Notes: generated by a model not told the origin, from the letters alone. A stretch of DNA of 64,000 nucleotides from Limnohabitans sp. (GCF_030158565.1 NZ_JAOASQ010000070.1:46910-110909), one strand, 5' to 3'. Positions 1 to 11,708 are shown, numbered from the stretch's first letter. Numbers and translations are program-made.

Positions 1-955
1 CAAATTTGGTGGCGAACTCTTCGTAGACGGCTTCTTGCACATAGATGCGGTTGGAGCACACGCAGGTCTGGCCCGCGTTGCGGTACTTGCTGGCAAAAGC
101 GCCTTCGACAGCGCTGTCGATGTCGGCGTCTTCAAACACGATGAAAGGCGCGTTGCCGCCGAGTTCCAGCGACATTTTTTTCACGGTGGGTGCCGACTGC
201 GCCATCAGGATGCGGCCCACTTCGGTGGAGCCGGTGAAGCTGATGTGGCGCACCACGTCGCTGGCGCACAGCACCTTGCCCACGGCAATCGAGTTGTCGC
301 TGTCGGCCGTGACCATGTTCAGCACGCCTGCTGGAATGCCTGCGCGGATGGCCAACTCGGCCGCAGCCAGAGCCGTGAGCGGGGTCAGCTCGGCGGGCTT
401 GATGATGACAGGGCAGCCTGCGGCCAGCGCCGGGGCCACCTTGCGGGTGATCATGGCCAGAGGGAAGTTCCAGGGCGTGATGGCCGCGCACACGCCAATG
501 GCCTGGCGCAGCACCAGCAGGCGGCGGTTGTTGTCGAACTGGGGCAGGGTTTCGCCATTGATGCGTTTGGCTTCTTCGGCAAACCACTCCACAAAGCTGG
601 CGCCATAGGCCACTTCGCCCCGTGACTCGGCGATGGGCTTGCCGTTTTCGGCGGTCATCAAGCGGGCCAGGTCTTCGGTGTTGGCGATCAACAGGTCAAA
701 CCATTTGCGCAGGATGATGCTGCGTTCCTTGGCGGTCTTGGCGCGCCAGGCAGGCCAGGCGGCATTGGCGGCGGCAATGGCCGCTTCGGCTTCAGCAGCG
801 CCCAAGTTAGCCACATCGGCCAGGTGGCCGCCCGTGGCCGGATCGGTTACGGCAAAGCGCTGGCTACCGGCCACCCACTGGCCGTTGATCAGCGAGTCGG
901 TCTTGAGCAAAGTGGCGTCCTTGAGCAGGGCCAAGGGTGAAGTCTTCATGTCCAT
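1..955 (-). CDS. gabD: NAD(P)+-dependent succinate-semialdehyde dehydrogenase, 3' end cut by window edge
   Basis: About 318 N-terminal residues of an aldehyde dehydrogenase are present; the family is usually near 480-490, so roughly the last third lies left of position 1. It would oxidise succinate semialdehyde to succinate in the cytoplasm. The translation shows PWNFPLAM, the cofactor loop FTGSTEVGR, the ELGG segment with the general-base Glu, and NAGQTCVCSNR with the catalytic Cys, all typical of the GabD subgroup. ATG at 955 is chosen because AAAGGAG lies 5 nt upstream; a second in-frame ATG at 949 is possible. A perfect palindrome (970-989) sits just before the ribosome binding site and suggests repression at the promoter. 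alaS is divergent. The exact aldehyde substrate is inferred from similarity. Confidence 0.9.
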   Translation of the reverse strand, partial: MDMKTSPLALLKDATLLKTDSLINGQWVAGSQRFAVTDPATGGHLADVANLGAAEAEAAIAAANAAWPAWRAKTAKERSIILRKWFDLLIANTEDLARLMTAENGKPIAESRGEVAYGASFVEWFAEEAKRINGETLPQFDNNRRLLVLRQAIGVCAAITPWNFPLAMITRKVAPALAAGCPVIIKPAELTPLTALAAAELAIRAGIPAGVLNMVTADSDNSIAVGKVLCASDVVRHISFTGSTEVGRILMAQSAPTVKKMSLELGGNAPFIVFEDADIDSAVEGAFASKYRNAGQTCVCSNRIYVQEAVYEEFATKF

Positions 956-969
956 GGGGTCTCCTTTAA

Positions 970-989
970 TTATTTAACCTGTTAAATAA
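970..989. promoter_or_regulatory. Operator-like perfect inverted repeat upstream of gabD
   Basis: The arms TTATTTAAC and GTTAAATAA are perfect reverse complements separated by CT. The element lies 3 nt upstream of the gabD ribosome binding site, where the promoter or transcription start should be, in an AT-rich patch unlike its surroundings. Such short symmetric AT-rich dyads are typical of MarR- or GntR-type repressor operators; which regulator binds is not visible here. Confidence 0.6.
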
Positions 990-1040
990 ATTGTGCCATG
1001 TTTGCGAGCTTATCGCTCAGGCCGAGCCGGGGCTGTCACA

Positions 1041-1071
1041 CAGACAACTGGGGCAGGGGCAAACTTATAAT
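1041..1071 (+). promoter_or_regulatory. Probable alaS promoter
   Basis: A consensus TATAAT lies at 1066-1071, 30 nt before the alaS ATG. The best -35 candidate is CAGACA (1041-1046), with a long 19-nt spacer, so only the -10 box is well supported. Confidence 0.5.
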
Positions 1072-1101
1072 CACCGGTTGCACTAGAAAGCTGTCAAGAC
1101 C

Positions 1102-3726
<2,625 letters not shown>

Positions 3727-3770
3727 TCGGGGTCCGGCTTGAAACTCTTTTTCAAGCTTCAGGCGGTGTC

Positions 3771-4340
3771 ATGTTGAAAAACGGACGCCGCTTTTTCTTG
3801 CGCCTGTGCTTGGCTTTGCTGGCTTGTCTGGCGCAAAGCTTGGCGCATGCCCAGTTCGACAAAACCCCTTGGCTCCGCACGCAGGCCACGCCCGCCATCG
3901 ACATGGTCGACCTTCATGGCCACCGCTGGACCAGCGCTGCGCTGAAAGGCCGGGTGGTGGTGCTCAACTTCTGGGCCACTTGGTGCGGGCCATGCAAAGA
4001 GGAAATGCCCTCTTTGCAGGCCTTGCAAAAAGACCCAAGCCAAGGCCCAAGCGACGCGAGTCCAGCGGTCGTGATCGGCATCAATGTCAAAGAAATGCCC
4101 AGTACGGTACGCCGATTTTTGGCGGCGCAGCACCTGGATTTGCCGGTGGTGCTGGACCCTCAAGGCGATTTGACGCGGCAGTGGGGCGTGCGCATTTACC
4201 CGACCACGGTCTTGATCGGGGCGGATGGCCGGGCGCGTTGGCGTGTGGTGGGCGACCTGGATTGGAATGGTCCCATCGCTCGGGCTTGGGTGAAGGAGTT
4301 GCAAGCCCTGCCCGCGATATCCAAGTCGGGCTCCAAGTAA
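3771..4340 (+). CDS. TlpA/ResA-type secreted thioredoxin-like protein
   Basis: A 189-residue protein with an N-terminal signal peptide (basic start, hydrophobic LCLALLACLAQSLA, probable cleavage after AHA near residue 27) and a thioredoxin fold. NFWATWCGPCKEEMPS holds the redox pair Cys72 and Cys75, and a cis-Pro loop is visible at YPTTVLI. This class works in the periplasm as a thiol:disulfide reductase, for example in cytochrome c maturation or reduction of metal-binding proteins, but no maturation genes are adjacent, so the partner is unknown. It follows alaS by 44 nt. The ATG at 3771 gives a complete signal peptide. Confidence 0.88.
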   Translation: MLKNGRRFFLRLCLALLACLAQSLAHAQFDKTPWLRTQATPAIDMVDLHGHRWTSAALKGRVVVLNFWATWCGPCKEEMPSLQALQKDPSQGPSDASPAVVIGINVKEMPSTVRRFLAAQHLDLPVVLDPQGDLTRQWGVRIYPTTVLIGADGRARWRVVGDLDWNGPIARAWVKELQALPAISKSGSK

Positions 4341-4499
4341 ACCTCTGGTGCCCGCACCCGTTCAATCAGGCCGACGCGGTCGGTCATAATCGCCGGGCCT
4401 TGCTCGCTTTGTGCCAGGCGACCTGCCTTCGGGGCATTGGCGCTGTTCAGCGCCTTGTGTGTGCCGACAGGTCTCATCCCAATTTCGGAGTTCTTTTCC

Positions 4500-5618
4500 A
4501 TGACCACCGCTCGCCGCTCTTTGCTCAAAGGAGGCGCCGCTCTGGGCGCCATGTTCGTTGCACCCACCTGGTTGCACGCCCAAACTTCGGCTGCCACAGC
4601 CGAACGCCGTTTTGCCCCCGAAGTGGGCACCTGGCGTACCTTTGATGTGACCACCCGTGTCGAAATCGCCGATCCCCAGGGGGCCACTCGCGTTTGGTTG
4701 CCCGTGCCAAGCGTCAACACCGACTGGCAGCATTCGCTTGACACCCGTTTCAGCAGCAACGGCAACACCCGCATGGGCAGCGACCTGGTCGAAGGCGCGC
4801 GCTTTGTGACGGCCGAGTTCGCCGCCGGTGTGCGTCCGGTGATCGAGATCACCAGCCGCGTTCAAACCCAAAACCGCGCGGCCGAGTTGACCCCTGGCCG
4901 CAGCTTCACCGCAGAGGCGGCCGATACGCTGCGCCACTACACCCGTGCCACCCAGATGTTGCCTACCGATGGCATCGTGCGCACCACCGCGCTGGCCGCC
5001 ACCAAGGGGGCCAAAACCGACGAGCAAAAAGCCCGTGCGATTTACGACTGGGTGGTGAGCAATGCTTTCCGCGACCCCAAAACTCGCGGTTGTGGAGAGG
5101 GCGACATCAAGACCATGCTGGAGACCGGCAACCTGGGCGGCAAGTGTGCTGACCTGAACGCCTTGTTTGTGGGCCTGTGCCGCGCTGTGGGCCTGCCTGC
5201 GCGCGATGTGTATGGCATCCGCCTGGCCCCGTCGGCGTTTGGCTACAAAGAACTGTCTGGTAATCCGGCCAGCCTGAAGGGCGCACAGCACTGCCGCGCC
5301 GAGGTGTATTTGCAAGCCTATGGCTGGGTGGCCATGGACCCGGCCGATGTGGCCAAGGTCATGCGCCTGGAAACCGCCGAGTGGATCAAGAAGACCAACC
5401 ACCCCGTGGTGGCCCCGGTGTACAAACATCTGTTTGGCGGCTGGGAAGGCAACTGGATGGCCTGGAACACATCGCACGATGTGAGCTTGCCGGGTGCCAA
5501 GGGCGGGCCTGTCAATTTCTTGATGTACCCCGTGGCCGAAACGGCAGAAGGCCGTTTGGACTCTTACACGCCCGACGCGTTCAAGTACACGATCTCGGCC
5601 ACCGAAGTCAAAGGCTGA
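4500..5618 (+). CDS. Tat-exported transglutaminase-like (papain-fold) protein
   Basis: A 372-residue protein. The in-frame region back to 4437 is rejected because ATG 4500 has GGAG at 4487-4490 and yields a twin-arginine signal (ARRSLLKGG followed by a hydrophobic stretch ending LHAQ). The core has the transglutaminase/protease triad: Cys216 in GGKCADLNALFVG, His264 in GAQHCRAEVY and Asp280 in VAMDPADV. Members act as peptidases or crosslinking hydrolases on envelope substrates; the substrate is not known. A weak CATAAT (4385-4390) could be a promoter in the 159-nt gap before it. It converges with the pseudouridine synthase gene, the two stops being 1 nt apart. Confidence 0.82.
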   Translation: MTTARRSLLKGGAALGAMFVAPTWLHAQTSAATAERRFAPEVGTWRTFDVTTRVEIADPQGATRVWLPVPSVNTDWQHSLDTRFSSNGNTRMGSDLVEGARFVTAEFAAGVRPVIEITSRVQTQNRAAELTPGRSFTAEAADTLRHYTRATQMLPTDGIVRTTALAATKGAKTDEQKARAIYDWVVSNAFRDPKTRGCGEGDIKTMLETGNLGGKCADLNALFVGLCRAVGLPARDVYGIRLAPSAFGYKELSGNPASLKGAQHCRAEVYLQAYGWVAMDPADVAKVMRLETAEWIKKTNHPVVAPVYKHLFGGWEGNWMAWNTSHDVSLPGAKGGPVNFLMYPVAETAEGRLDSYTPDAFKYTISATEVKG

Positions 5619-5619
5619 C

Positions 5620-6531
5620 TCACAGCGTGAGTTGCAGCTGGCTTTCAAACACACGGGCTTGCCCCGTGTGGGGGTCAGTGAACTGCACCGACTGGGCCAG
5701 CAGCTGCAAGGGTTGGCTGAAGTCTTCCGGTGCATCCGGCCCACGCAACACCGTGGGGTAAAACAAGTCGCCCTCGATGGGTATGCCCAAAGCGTTCATG
5801 TGCACCCGCAGCTGGTGGCGCTTGCCGGTGATGGGTTCGAGTTGGTACAGCGCGCGCGCGCCCTCGGTTTTGAGAACACGGATGCGGGTTTCACTGTTGG
5901 CCTGTCCAGGCACTTCTTGCGTTCTGAAAAACGGCTCGCCGGGCACCAGACGGCTGGCGTAAACGGACGGTAAATCACGGCCCAGCGGCGCAGCAGCGAC
6001 CGCGTGGTAAATCTTGTGGATGTCTTTGTCCCGAAACAGCGCGTGGTAGGCGTCGCGGTCTTGCAGGCGTTTGCCCAGCAGCACCAGGCCAGCGGTTTCG
6101 CGGTCAATGCGGTGCAGCGGCACCAAATCGGCGCAGCCCGTCAGGCGCTTGAGTTGCACCAGCAGGCTTTGCTGCACATACCGGCCCGAAGGCGTCACGG
6201 GCATGAAGTGCGGTTTGTCGGCCACGAGCAGGTGTTCGTCTTCGAACACGATGTGCGCTTGCACGGGCAAGACGGGTTCATCGGCCAGGTTGCGGTAGTA
6301 GTAAAGGCGCTCGCCCGGCTGGCAGGCTTGGTTTGGCAGTGCGCATTTTCCGTTGGGGTGCAGCACCAGGCCTTGTTGCAAGCGATCGGCCCACTCACTG
6401 CGGGCGATGCCGGGCATGCGCTGGGCCAAAAAATCGAGCACGCTGGGCCAGTGGCCTGCGGGCACCGACACCACACTGGCGCTCACGCCATCGCGCATGG
6501 GCAGCTGAACGATGTGCCCTGATGCGTTCAT
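5620..6531 (-). CDS. RluA-family RNA pseudouridine synthase
   Basis: A 303-residue enzyme that isomerises uridine to pseudouridine in rRNA or tRNA. The signature HRIDRETAGLVLLGK carries the catalytic Asp143. The N-terminal 90 residues resemble an S4-like RNA-binding part but are divergent. Further family blocks are KRHQLRVHMNALGIPI and GDLFYP. Its ATG begins 1 nt after the trmB stop, suggesting translational coupling in a minus-strand RNA-modification unit. Which position it modifies cannot be decided from sequence alone. Confidence 0.88.
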   Translation of the reverse strand: MNASGHIVQLPMRDGVSASVVSVPAGHWPSVLDFLAQRMPGIARSEWADRLQQGLVLHPNGKCALPNQACQPGERLYYYRNLADEPVLPVQAHIVFEDEHLLVADKPHFMPVTPSGRYVQQSLLVQLKRLTGCADLVPLHRIDRETAGLVLLGKRLQDRDAYHALFRDKDIHKIYHAVAAAPLGRDLPSVYASRLVPGEPFFRTQEVPGQANSETRIRVLKTEGARALYQLEPITGKRHQLRVHMNALGIPIEGDLFYPTVLRGPDAPEDFSQPLQLLAQSVQFTDPHTGQARVFESQLQLTL

Positions 6532-6532
6532 G

Positions 6533-7264
6533 TCAGACCCGGCGGAACACCAGATCCCACACGCCGTGGCCGAGTTTCAGGCCCCGGTTTTCAAACTTGG
6601 TCAAAGGCCGGTAGTCGGGCTTGGCGGCAAAGCCGTCGGCGGCAGTGCTGGTGTTGACCAGCAAGGGCTCGGCGCGCAGCACCCCCATCATTTGCTCGGA
6701 ATAAGGCTGCCAGTCGGTGGCCAAGTGCAGGTAACCGCCGGGCTTGATGTGCTGGGCCAAGCGCTGAATGAAGGGCGACTGGATCAGGCGGCGCTTGTGG
6801 TGGCGGCTTTTGTGCCAAGGGTCCGGGAAAAAGATGTGCACGCCGTCCAGGCTGTCCGTGCCCAGCATGTGGTCCATGACCTCAATGGCGTCGTGACGCA
6901 CGATGCGGATGTTGTCGATGTGCTCTTCGCCGCAGCGCTTGAGCAAAGCGCCCACACCCGGCTCGTGCACTTCGCAGCACAAAAAGTTGTCATCCGGGCG
7001 CACTTGCGCGATCTTGGCGGTGGCGTCGCCCATGCCAAAACCGATTTCCAGAATCAGTGGCGCACTGCGCCCAAAGGCGGCTTGCACATCGAGCCGCTCG
7101 GCGCTGTAGGGCACGAGAAATTGCGGTCCAAACTGCTCAAACGCCCGCACTTGGCCCGAGCCCATGCGCCCGGCGCGCAGCACATAGGTTTTGATGGTGC
7201 GCATGAAAGGGGCCTCTGCGGGCGCGGTGGCAGATGCGGTCGTGGTGTCTTCTGGCGTGGTCAT
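6533..7264 (-). CDS. trmB: tRNA (guanine-N7-)-methyltransferase
   Basis: A 243-residue SAM-dependent enzyme that forms m7G46 in tRNA variable loops. The SAM-binding loop is [11 protein letters not shown] and the TrmB signature [15 protein letters not shown] is intact, as is the end block [15 protein letters not shown]. It lies between gluQRS (68 nt upstream) and the pseudouridine synthase gene (1 nt downstream), so three tRNA/RNA-modifying enzymes are co-directional. The first 30 or so residues are low-complexity (Thr/Ala-rich) and may be start-site extension. Confidence 0.95.
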   Translation of the reverse strand: MTTPEDTTTASATAPAEAPFMRTIKTYVLRAGRMGSGQVRAFEQFGPQFLVPYSAERLDVQAAFGRSAPLILEIGFGMGDATAKIAQVRPDDNFLCCEVHEPGVGALLKRCGEEHIDNIRIVRHDAIEVMDHMLGTDSLDGVHIFFPDPWHKSRHHKRRLIQSPFIQRLAQHIKPGGYLHLATDWQPYSEQMMGVLRAEPLLVNTSTAADGFAAKPDYRPLTKFENRGLKLGHGVWDLVFRRV

Positions 7265-7331
7265 GGGGCGGTCAGTGTTTCGCGTAAGCCCTGATTATCG
7301 CGGTTGGCCACGCGTCGCCCCCTGCTGTGCT

Positions 7332-8222
7332 TCAGCAGTGGGCAGCCCAGTCCTGACACCACAGGGCCAGGGCTTGTGCAAGGGGCGTGTCTTGAGGCAC
7401 CACAGCCAGGCCCAGTGCCTGCGCTGCCTGGTTGAGCGAGGCCAGTGGCGCATTCAGATCCAGCGCTTTTGCACCGTTTTGCTTGCTCAGTTTTTCGCCA
7501 TTGGGGCCCAGCACCAAGGGCGTGTGCAGGTACTGCGGGGTGGGCAGACCCAGGGCGCCTTGCAGCACGATCTGCCGTGCGGTGTTGTCGGCCAGGTCTT
7601 GGCCGCGCACCACATGGGTGATGCCTTGCGCCGCATCGTCTACCACCACGGCCAGTTGGTAGGCCCACAGGCCGTCAGCCCGGCGCAGCACGAAGTCGCC
7701 CACTTCTTCGCTCACGTTTTGCACTTGTGCGCCCAATCGGCGGTCTTGCCAATGGGTCAGGGCAGGCAAGTTCAAGGCTTGTTGCACAGCCTGTACATTG
7801 AGCCGCCAGGCCCGTGCGGTTTTGCCTTGCAGCCCCTGGCGGCAGGTGCCGGGATAGACCGCTGCATGGTGCCGAGCCACGGCCTGGCTTTGGGCGGCTT
7901 CGATCTCTTTTCGGGAGCAGCCGCAGGGGTAAGCCCAGCCTTGGGCGATCAGCGTGTCCAGCGCAGCCTGGTAAACATCACTGCGCTGGCTTTGCCAGAC
8001 GGGGGCTTCGTCTGGCTGCAGGCCGCATTGGGCCAGTTGCTCCAGGATGCGCTGATCGGCGCCCGGCACACAACGGGGCGTGTCCACATCTTCGATGCGC
8101 ACCAGCCAGCGGCCTGCGTGGGCGCGGGCGTCCAGCCAGCTGGCCAGCGCCGCCACCAGAGAGCCTGCATGCAAAAGGCCGGTCGGCGAGGGCGCGAACC
8201 GGCCTGTGTACCTCACACCCAT
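7332..8222 (-). CDS. gluQRS: Glutamyl-Q tRNA(Asp) synthetase
   Basis: A 296-residue truncated GluRS paralogue without an anticodon-binding domain. It activates Glu and attaches it to queuosine at position 34 of tRNA-Asp. Visible are the HIGH-like block [24 protein letters not shown], a zinc-site region CGCSRKEIE with a further Cys in YPGTCRQG, and a KMSKS-like [10 protein letters not shown]. The length fits the GluQRS/YadB family (about 290-310), not full GluRS. It starts 6 nt after the stop of the upstream FAD oxidoreductase gene, implying co-transcription. Confidence 0.93.
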   Translation of the reverse strand: MGVRYTGRFAPSPTGLLHAGSLVAALASWLDARAHAGRWLVRIEDVDTPRCVPGADQRILEQLAQCGLQPDEAPVWQSQRSDVYQAALDTLIAQGWAYPCGCSRKEIEAAQSQAVARHHAAVYPGTCRQGLQGKTARAWRLNVQAVQQALNLPALTHWQDRRLGAQVQNVSEEVGDFVLRRADGLWAYQLAVVVDDAAQGITHVVRGQDLADNTARQIVLQGALGLPTPQYLHTPLVLGPNGEKLSKQNGAKALDLNAPLASLNQAAQALGLAVVPQDTPLAQALALWCQDWAAHC

Positions 8223-8228
8223 CCGGGG

Positions 8229-9275
8229 TCAGCGTTTTTGCAGGACTGACAGCGCCAGCTCCAGACCCGAGACAAAAGCGTCTTCGGCCCGGTGGCCCAG
8301 GCACCAGTCGCCGCACAGGCCAATGCCCTGGTCTTTGAACCACAGGTGGCTTTGGCCCAGGGGTTCGGCGGTTTTGGCGTACAACCAGCGGTGCACCTCG
8401 GCATGGGCCGGGGTGGCGCGGATGCCACTGATCTCGGCAAAGGCCTTGAGCAGCTTGCCGCTGATGCGGTCGGGGGTGTCGTTGATGTGCTCGGCCGACC
8501 AGGGGGCGCTGGCCTGCACGGTCCAGCGCTCGATGCGTTCACGACCAGGCTTGGACGACTCGCGGGCCATCCACGCAATGCGGTGATGGGTGCTGCGTGC
8601 AGCGTTCCACTGGGGGCCAATCGTGATGAGCCCGGGCTGCACCGCCTGGGGGTAGGCCACCATCAGCGTCCAGCAGGGGTCAACCCGCACACCCTTCAAA
8701 GGCTCGGCCAAGGCGCTCAGTTGCGAGGCCCGCAGCAGATCGCTCGCCTGCGCTGGGGGAATCGCCAGGATGACTTTGTCAAAGCCGCCATACACATGCT
8801 GTGCGCCGTCATCGGCTTCGGTGTGCAGCTGCCAGCCGTTTTTCTGGAACGGGTCGGCACTGATGTGCGTGACGCGGGTTTGCAGCAGCACATTGTTGTC
8901 TTCCACCAGCGGCTCGGCCCAGGCTTTGACCAGGCCGTTCATGCCTGGGGTGGCCACCCAATGGCGCTCACCGCCGGGCAGGCCCGCTTCGATCACACGG
9001 CCATTGGGGTCCAGCACGCGCACGGCGTTGGCGCTCCAGGGTTTGCACAAGCCGGGCACCGTGCCCAAGGCCAGTTCAAAGCGCGGGTCACGCACCGTGA
9101 AGTACTGGGTGCCGTGGTCAAAGCTGCCAAAGGCGCTGGCGCGCGTGGCCATGCGACCGCCCAGCCCTCGGCTTTTTTCAAACAGGGTCACGTTGTGACC
9201 GGCCTGGCGCAATGTCCGTGCGCAAACCACGCCGGCCATGCCGACGCCGATGATGGCGATGTGTTGTGTGTTCAT
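8229..9275 (-). CDS. NAD(P)/FAD-dependent oxidoreductase (renalase-like amine-oxidase fold)
   Basis: A 348-residue flavoprotein. The N-terminus IAIIGVGMAGVVCARTL is a Rossmann dinucleotide fold with Gly10, Gly12 and Gly15, followed by the FEKSRGLGGRMATR segment shared by renalase-like and amine-oxidase-like proteins. The C-terminal GLCGDWCLGHRAEDAFVSG is the second FAD-contacting block. The substrate is unknown. It is first in a minus-strand group with gluQRS and starts 10 nt beyond the LysR gene end, so all could share a transcript. Confidence 0.83.
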   Translation of the reverse strand: MNTQHIAIIGVGMAGVVCARTLRQAGHNVTLFEKSRGLGGRMATRASAFGSFDHGTQYFTVRDPRFELALGTVPGLCKPWSANAVRVLDPNGRVIEAGLPGGERHWVATPGMNGLVKAWAEPLVEDNNVLLQTRVTHISADPFQKNGWQLHTEADDGAQHVYGGFDKVILAIPPAQASDLLRASQLSALAEPLKGVRVDPCWTLMVAYPQAVQPGLITIGPQWNAARSTHHRIAWMARESSKPGRERIERWTVQASAPWSAEHINDTPDRISGKLLKAFAEISGIRATPAHAEVHRWLYAKTAEPLGQSHLWFKDQGIGLCGDWCLGHRAEDAFVSGLELALSVLQKR

Positions 9276-9285
9276 GGCTCACACT

Positions 9286-10224
9286 CTACACGCGATGCAC
9301 GGGTTGCAGCAATGCGTTGCGTGTGCTGTCGCGTTGCAGTTGTGACAGCCACCACCGCAGCGCTTGACCGGCTGGGGTTTGTTTGCTGTCACGCCAGGCG
9401 TAGTGGCAGGTGCTGATGCGCGGCTTTTGCACGGTTTTGACCACCAGCAAACCGCTTTCGATGTAAGGCCGGGCGAGACTTTCCGGCAGAAAGCCGCCAC
9501 CCAGGCCACGCAGTTGAGCTTCGAGCTTGCTTTGCATGTCGGGCACGGTGAACACGTCTTGCCCGCCCAACAAACCGATGGTCAGACCAGTCCCCCTGCT
9601 GACCGAGTCGGCCACGGCCACGGCGCGGTGTTGTTGCAGCAATTCATCGGTCAGAGGCTCGGGGGCTTGCGCCAACGCATGGTGGCTGGCCACCGCATAG
9701 ACAAATGGGATGGGCCCCAGCACCGCATGGTGGATGTCAGAGCCCAGGCCGTGTTCCATCACCGCGCCCAAGGCCAGGTCGGCTTGGCCCGAGGTGAGGG
9801 CGGCCAAAGTGCCCGACAAGGTTTCGTAGCGCAGCTTCAAGCGTGTGGTGGCGCCCAATGCCAAAAAGCTGGCGCACAGGTCCATCACCACGGTGCGCGA
9901 GACCACACTGTCCACCGCCACCGTGAGCACGGCTTCCCAGCCGGTGGCCACACGGCGGACCCGGTTGGCCACCGCGTCCATGTCGCTCAGCAGGCGGGCG
10001 GCTTCGCGCAACAATTCTTGTCCAGCGGCTGTGGGCTTGGCTTGGCGCGAACTGCGGTCAAACAGCAGCACGTCCAGTGCATCTTCGAGTTGGCGCACCC
10101 GGTAGGTCAGGGCACTGGGCACCAGATCGAGCGCCCTGGCGGCAGCGGCAAAGCTGCCTTTTTGGGCGATGGTTTGCAGCATGGTCAGGGCTTCGGGGGT
10201 GAGCCAGTCGCGAGGTGTTTGCAT
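9286..10224 (-). CDS. LysR-family transcriptional regulator
   Basis: A 312-residue regulator with an N-terminal winged helix-turn-helix (MLQTIAQKGSFAAAARALDL, then VPSALTYRVRQLEDAL) and a periplasmic-binding-protein-like effector domain. ATG 10224 is preferred over the upstream in-frame TTG at 10245 because it places the HTH at the usual distance from the N-terminus; neither has a convincing ribosome binding site. It is divergent from the pirin gene, and a dyad with LysR-type spacing (10239-10257) lies in the shared intergenic region, so it probably regulates itself and the pirin/flavodoxin genes. The effector is unknown. Confidence 0.9.
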   Translation of the reverse strand: MQTPRDWLTPEALTMLQTIAQKGSFAAAARALDLVPSALTYRVRQLEDALDVLLFDRSSRQAKPTAAGQELLREAARLLSDMDAVANRVRRVATGWEAVLTVAVDSVVSRTVVMDLCASFLALGATTRLKLRYETLSGTLAALTSGQADLALGAVMEHGLGSDIHHAVLGPIPFVYAVASHHALAQAPEPLTDELLQQHRAVAVADSVSRGTGLTIGLLGGQDVFTVPDMQSKLEAQLRGLGGGFLPESLARPYIESGLLVVKTVQKPRISTCHYAWRDSKQTPAGQALRWWLSQLQRDSTRNALLQPVHRV

Positions 10225-10238
10225 GATGGGTGGTTGAG

Positions 10239-10257
10239 CATTCAATTAATTTGAATG
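10239..10257. promoter_or_regulatory. LysR-type operator candidate in divergent intergenic region
   Basis: CATTCAA and TTGAATG are perfect inverted arms around a 5-nt centre (TTAAT). The core fits the T-N11-A geometry of LysR boxes (T at 10242, A at 10254). It lies 15 nt upstream of the regulator ATG and about 105 nt from the pirin ATG. Confidence 0.6.
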
Positions 10258-10361
10258 ATGCCAGCAAACGGGATCAACGGACAAGTGGGGGGTGATGGGT
10301 AAAGTTCAGACATCGCTGGTGGGCAAAACGCCCCAAGCGCTTGAACAACAAGGAGATCGCC

Positions 10362-11063
10362 ATGCTGACCATCCGCAAATCCGCAGAACGGGGCTATGCC
10401 GACCACGGCTGGCTCAAATCCTTCCACAGCTTTTCGTTTGCCAACTATTTCGACCCGGCCCACATGGGCTGGGGCAATCTGCGCGTGATCAACGAAGACC
10501 GCATCGCGCCGGGCATGGGCTTTGGCACCCACGGCCACCGCGACATGGAAATCATCAGCTACGTGCTGTCGGGCAATCTGGCCCACCAAGACAGCATGGG
10601 CAACGTCAAGGGCATTCCGCCCGGCGATGTGCAGCGCATGAGCGCGGGCTCGGGTGTGCGCCACAGCGAGTTCAATCACGCCAAGGGCGAGCAAACCCAT
10701 TTCTTGCAAATCTGGATCGAGCCCAACGTGACCGGCATCGACCCGGGCTACGAGCAAAAGACCGTTCCTGAAGTGGCCAAGCGCGGTCAACTGGCTTTGG
10801 TGGCCGCACCCGAGGCGGGTGAGCACACGGTCAAGATCCATGCCGACGCCCGCATGTACGCGGGCTTGTTCAACGGCGCAGAAGCCGCGCAGCTGGCGCT
10901 GGACGCGGCCCGCAAGGCCTATGTGTTCTTGATCCGTGGCACTTTGCAGGTCAACGGACAAACTTTGCAAGCGGGCGACGCGGCCATGCTGCAGGGCGAA
11001 GCCGCATTGGCCTTGACGGCTGGCCAGGACGCGGAAGTTCTGGTGTTTGATCTGGCGGCCTGA
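10362..11063 (+). CDS. Pirin-family bicupin protein (YhhW-like)
   Basis: A 233-residue two-cupin protein. The start at 10362 is set by AGGAG at 10351-10355; the in-frame extension to 10341 is not needed. The N-terminal cupin carries the metal ligands in FGTHGHRDMEIISY and SGVRHSEFNH (three His and one Glu). Family members such as E. coli YhhW have quercetin 2,3-dioxygenase activity in vitro; the in vivo role is unclear. It is divergent from the LysR gene and 46 nt upstream of a flavodoxin gene, a pairing that suggests response to quinones or related aromatics. Confidence 0.9.
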   Translation: MLTIRKSAERGYADHGWLKSFHSFSFANYFDPAHMGWGNLRVINEDRIAPGMGFGTHGHRDMEIISYVLSGNLAHQDSMGNVKGIPPGDVQRMSAGSGVRHSEFNHAKGEQTHFLQIWIEPNVTGIDPGYEQKTVPEVAKRGQLALVAAPEAGEHTVKIHADARMYAGLFNGAEAAQLALDAARKAYVFLIRGTLQVNGQTLQAGDAAMLQGEAALALTAGQDAEVLVFDLAA

Positions 11064-11109
11064 TTCTTTTCTCTCTCTTTCTACTTGTCTTTTTTAAGGA
11101 GCTTTTCTC

Positions 11110-11643
11110 ATGGCTAAAACGGTTGTTGTTTACCACTCTGGCTACGGCCACACCCAGCGCGTCGCCCAATTCGTGGCCCAAGGCGCCAACGCTCAAGTCA
11201 TCGCCATTGATGCCGATGGCAACATCACCGAAGCCGACTGGGCCGCGCTGGACGCCGCTGACGCGATCATCTTCGGCTCGCCCACCTACATGGGCATGGC
11301 GTCTTGGCAGTTCAAGAAGTTTGCCGACGCCACCTCCAAGCGCTGGTTCACCAGCGCCTGGAAAGACAAGGTCGCCGGCGGCTTCACCATCTCGGCCAGC
11401 CCCAGCGGCGACAAGCTGTCGACCATCCAGTACTTCATCACACTGGCCATGCAAAACGGCATGATCTGGGTGGGCCAGCCCGCGATGAACGACGGCACCA
11501 TCAACCGCATCGGCTCCAACTCCGGCCTGATGGCCCAGGTCGGCCCCACCAGCCCTGCGGAAGACATCCCCCAGGGCGACCTGGACACCGCCAAAGCCTA
11601 CGGCGAGCGCGTGGCTGCTGTGGCTGCCAAGCTGCGCGGCTGA
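11110..11643 (+). CDS. WrbA-like flavodoxin / NAD(P)H:quinone oxidoreductase
   Basis: A 177-residue flavodoxin-fold protein with the FMN phosphate loop VVYHSGYGHTQRVAQ and the second loop FGSPTYMGMAS. These mark the WrbA/NAD(P)H:quinone reductase family, which reduces quinones by two electrons; it is somewhat shorter than E. coli WrbA (198). AAGGAG precedes ATG 11110. It follows the pirin gene and ends at a strong intrinsic terminator, so the two form a likely two-gene unit under the divergent LysR regulator. Confidence 0.87.
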   Translation: MAKTVVVYHSGYGHTQRVAQFVAQGANAQVIAIDADGNITEADWAALDAADAIIFGSPTYMGMASWQFKKFADATSKRWFTSAWKDKVAGGFTISASPSGDKLSTIQYFITLAMQNGMIWVGQPAMNDGTINRIGSNSGLMAQVGPTSPAEDIPQGDLDTAKAYGERVAAVAAKLRG

Positions 11644-11674
11644 TCAGGGCGGGCGTGGGCCAGGCCAACGATGC

Positions 11675-11708
11675 AGCCAGGGTGATCGAGCATCACCCTG
11701 GCTTTTTT
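11675..11708 (+). terminator. Intrinsic terminator of the pirin-flavodoxin unit
   Basis: The 12-bp perfect stem AGCCAGGGTGAT / ATCACCCTGGCT with a 5-nt loop runs into a T-tract at 11703-11708. Confidence 0.92.
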
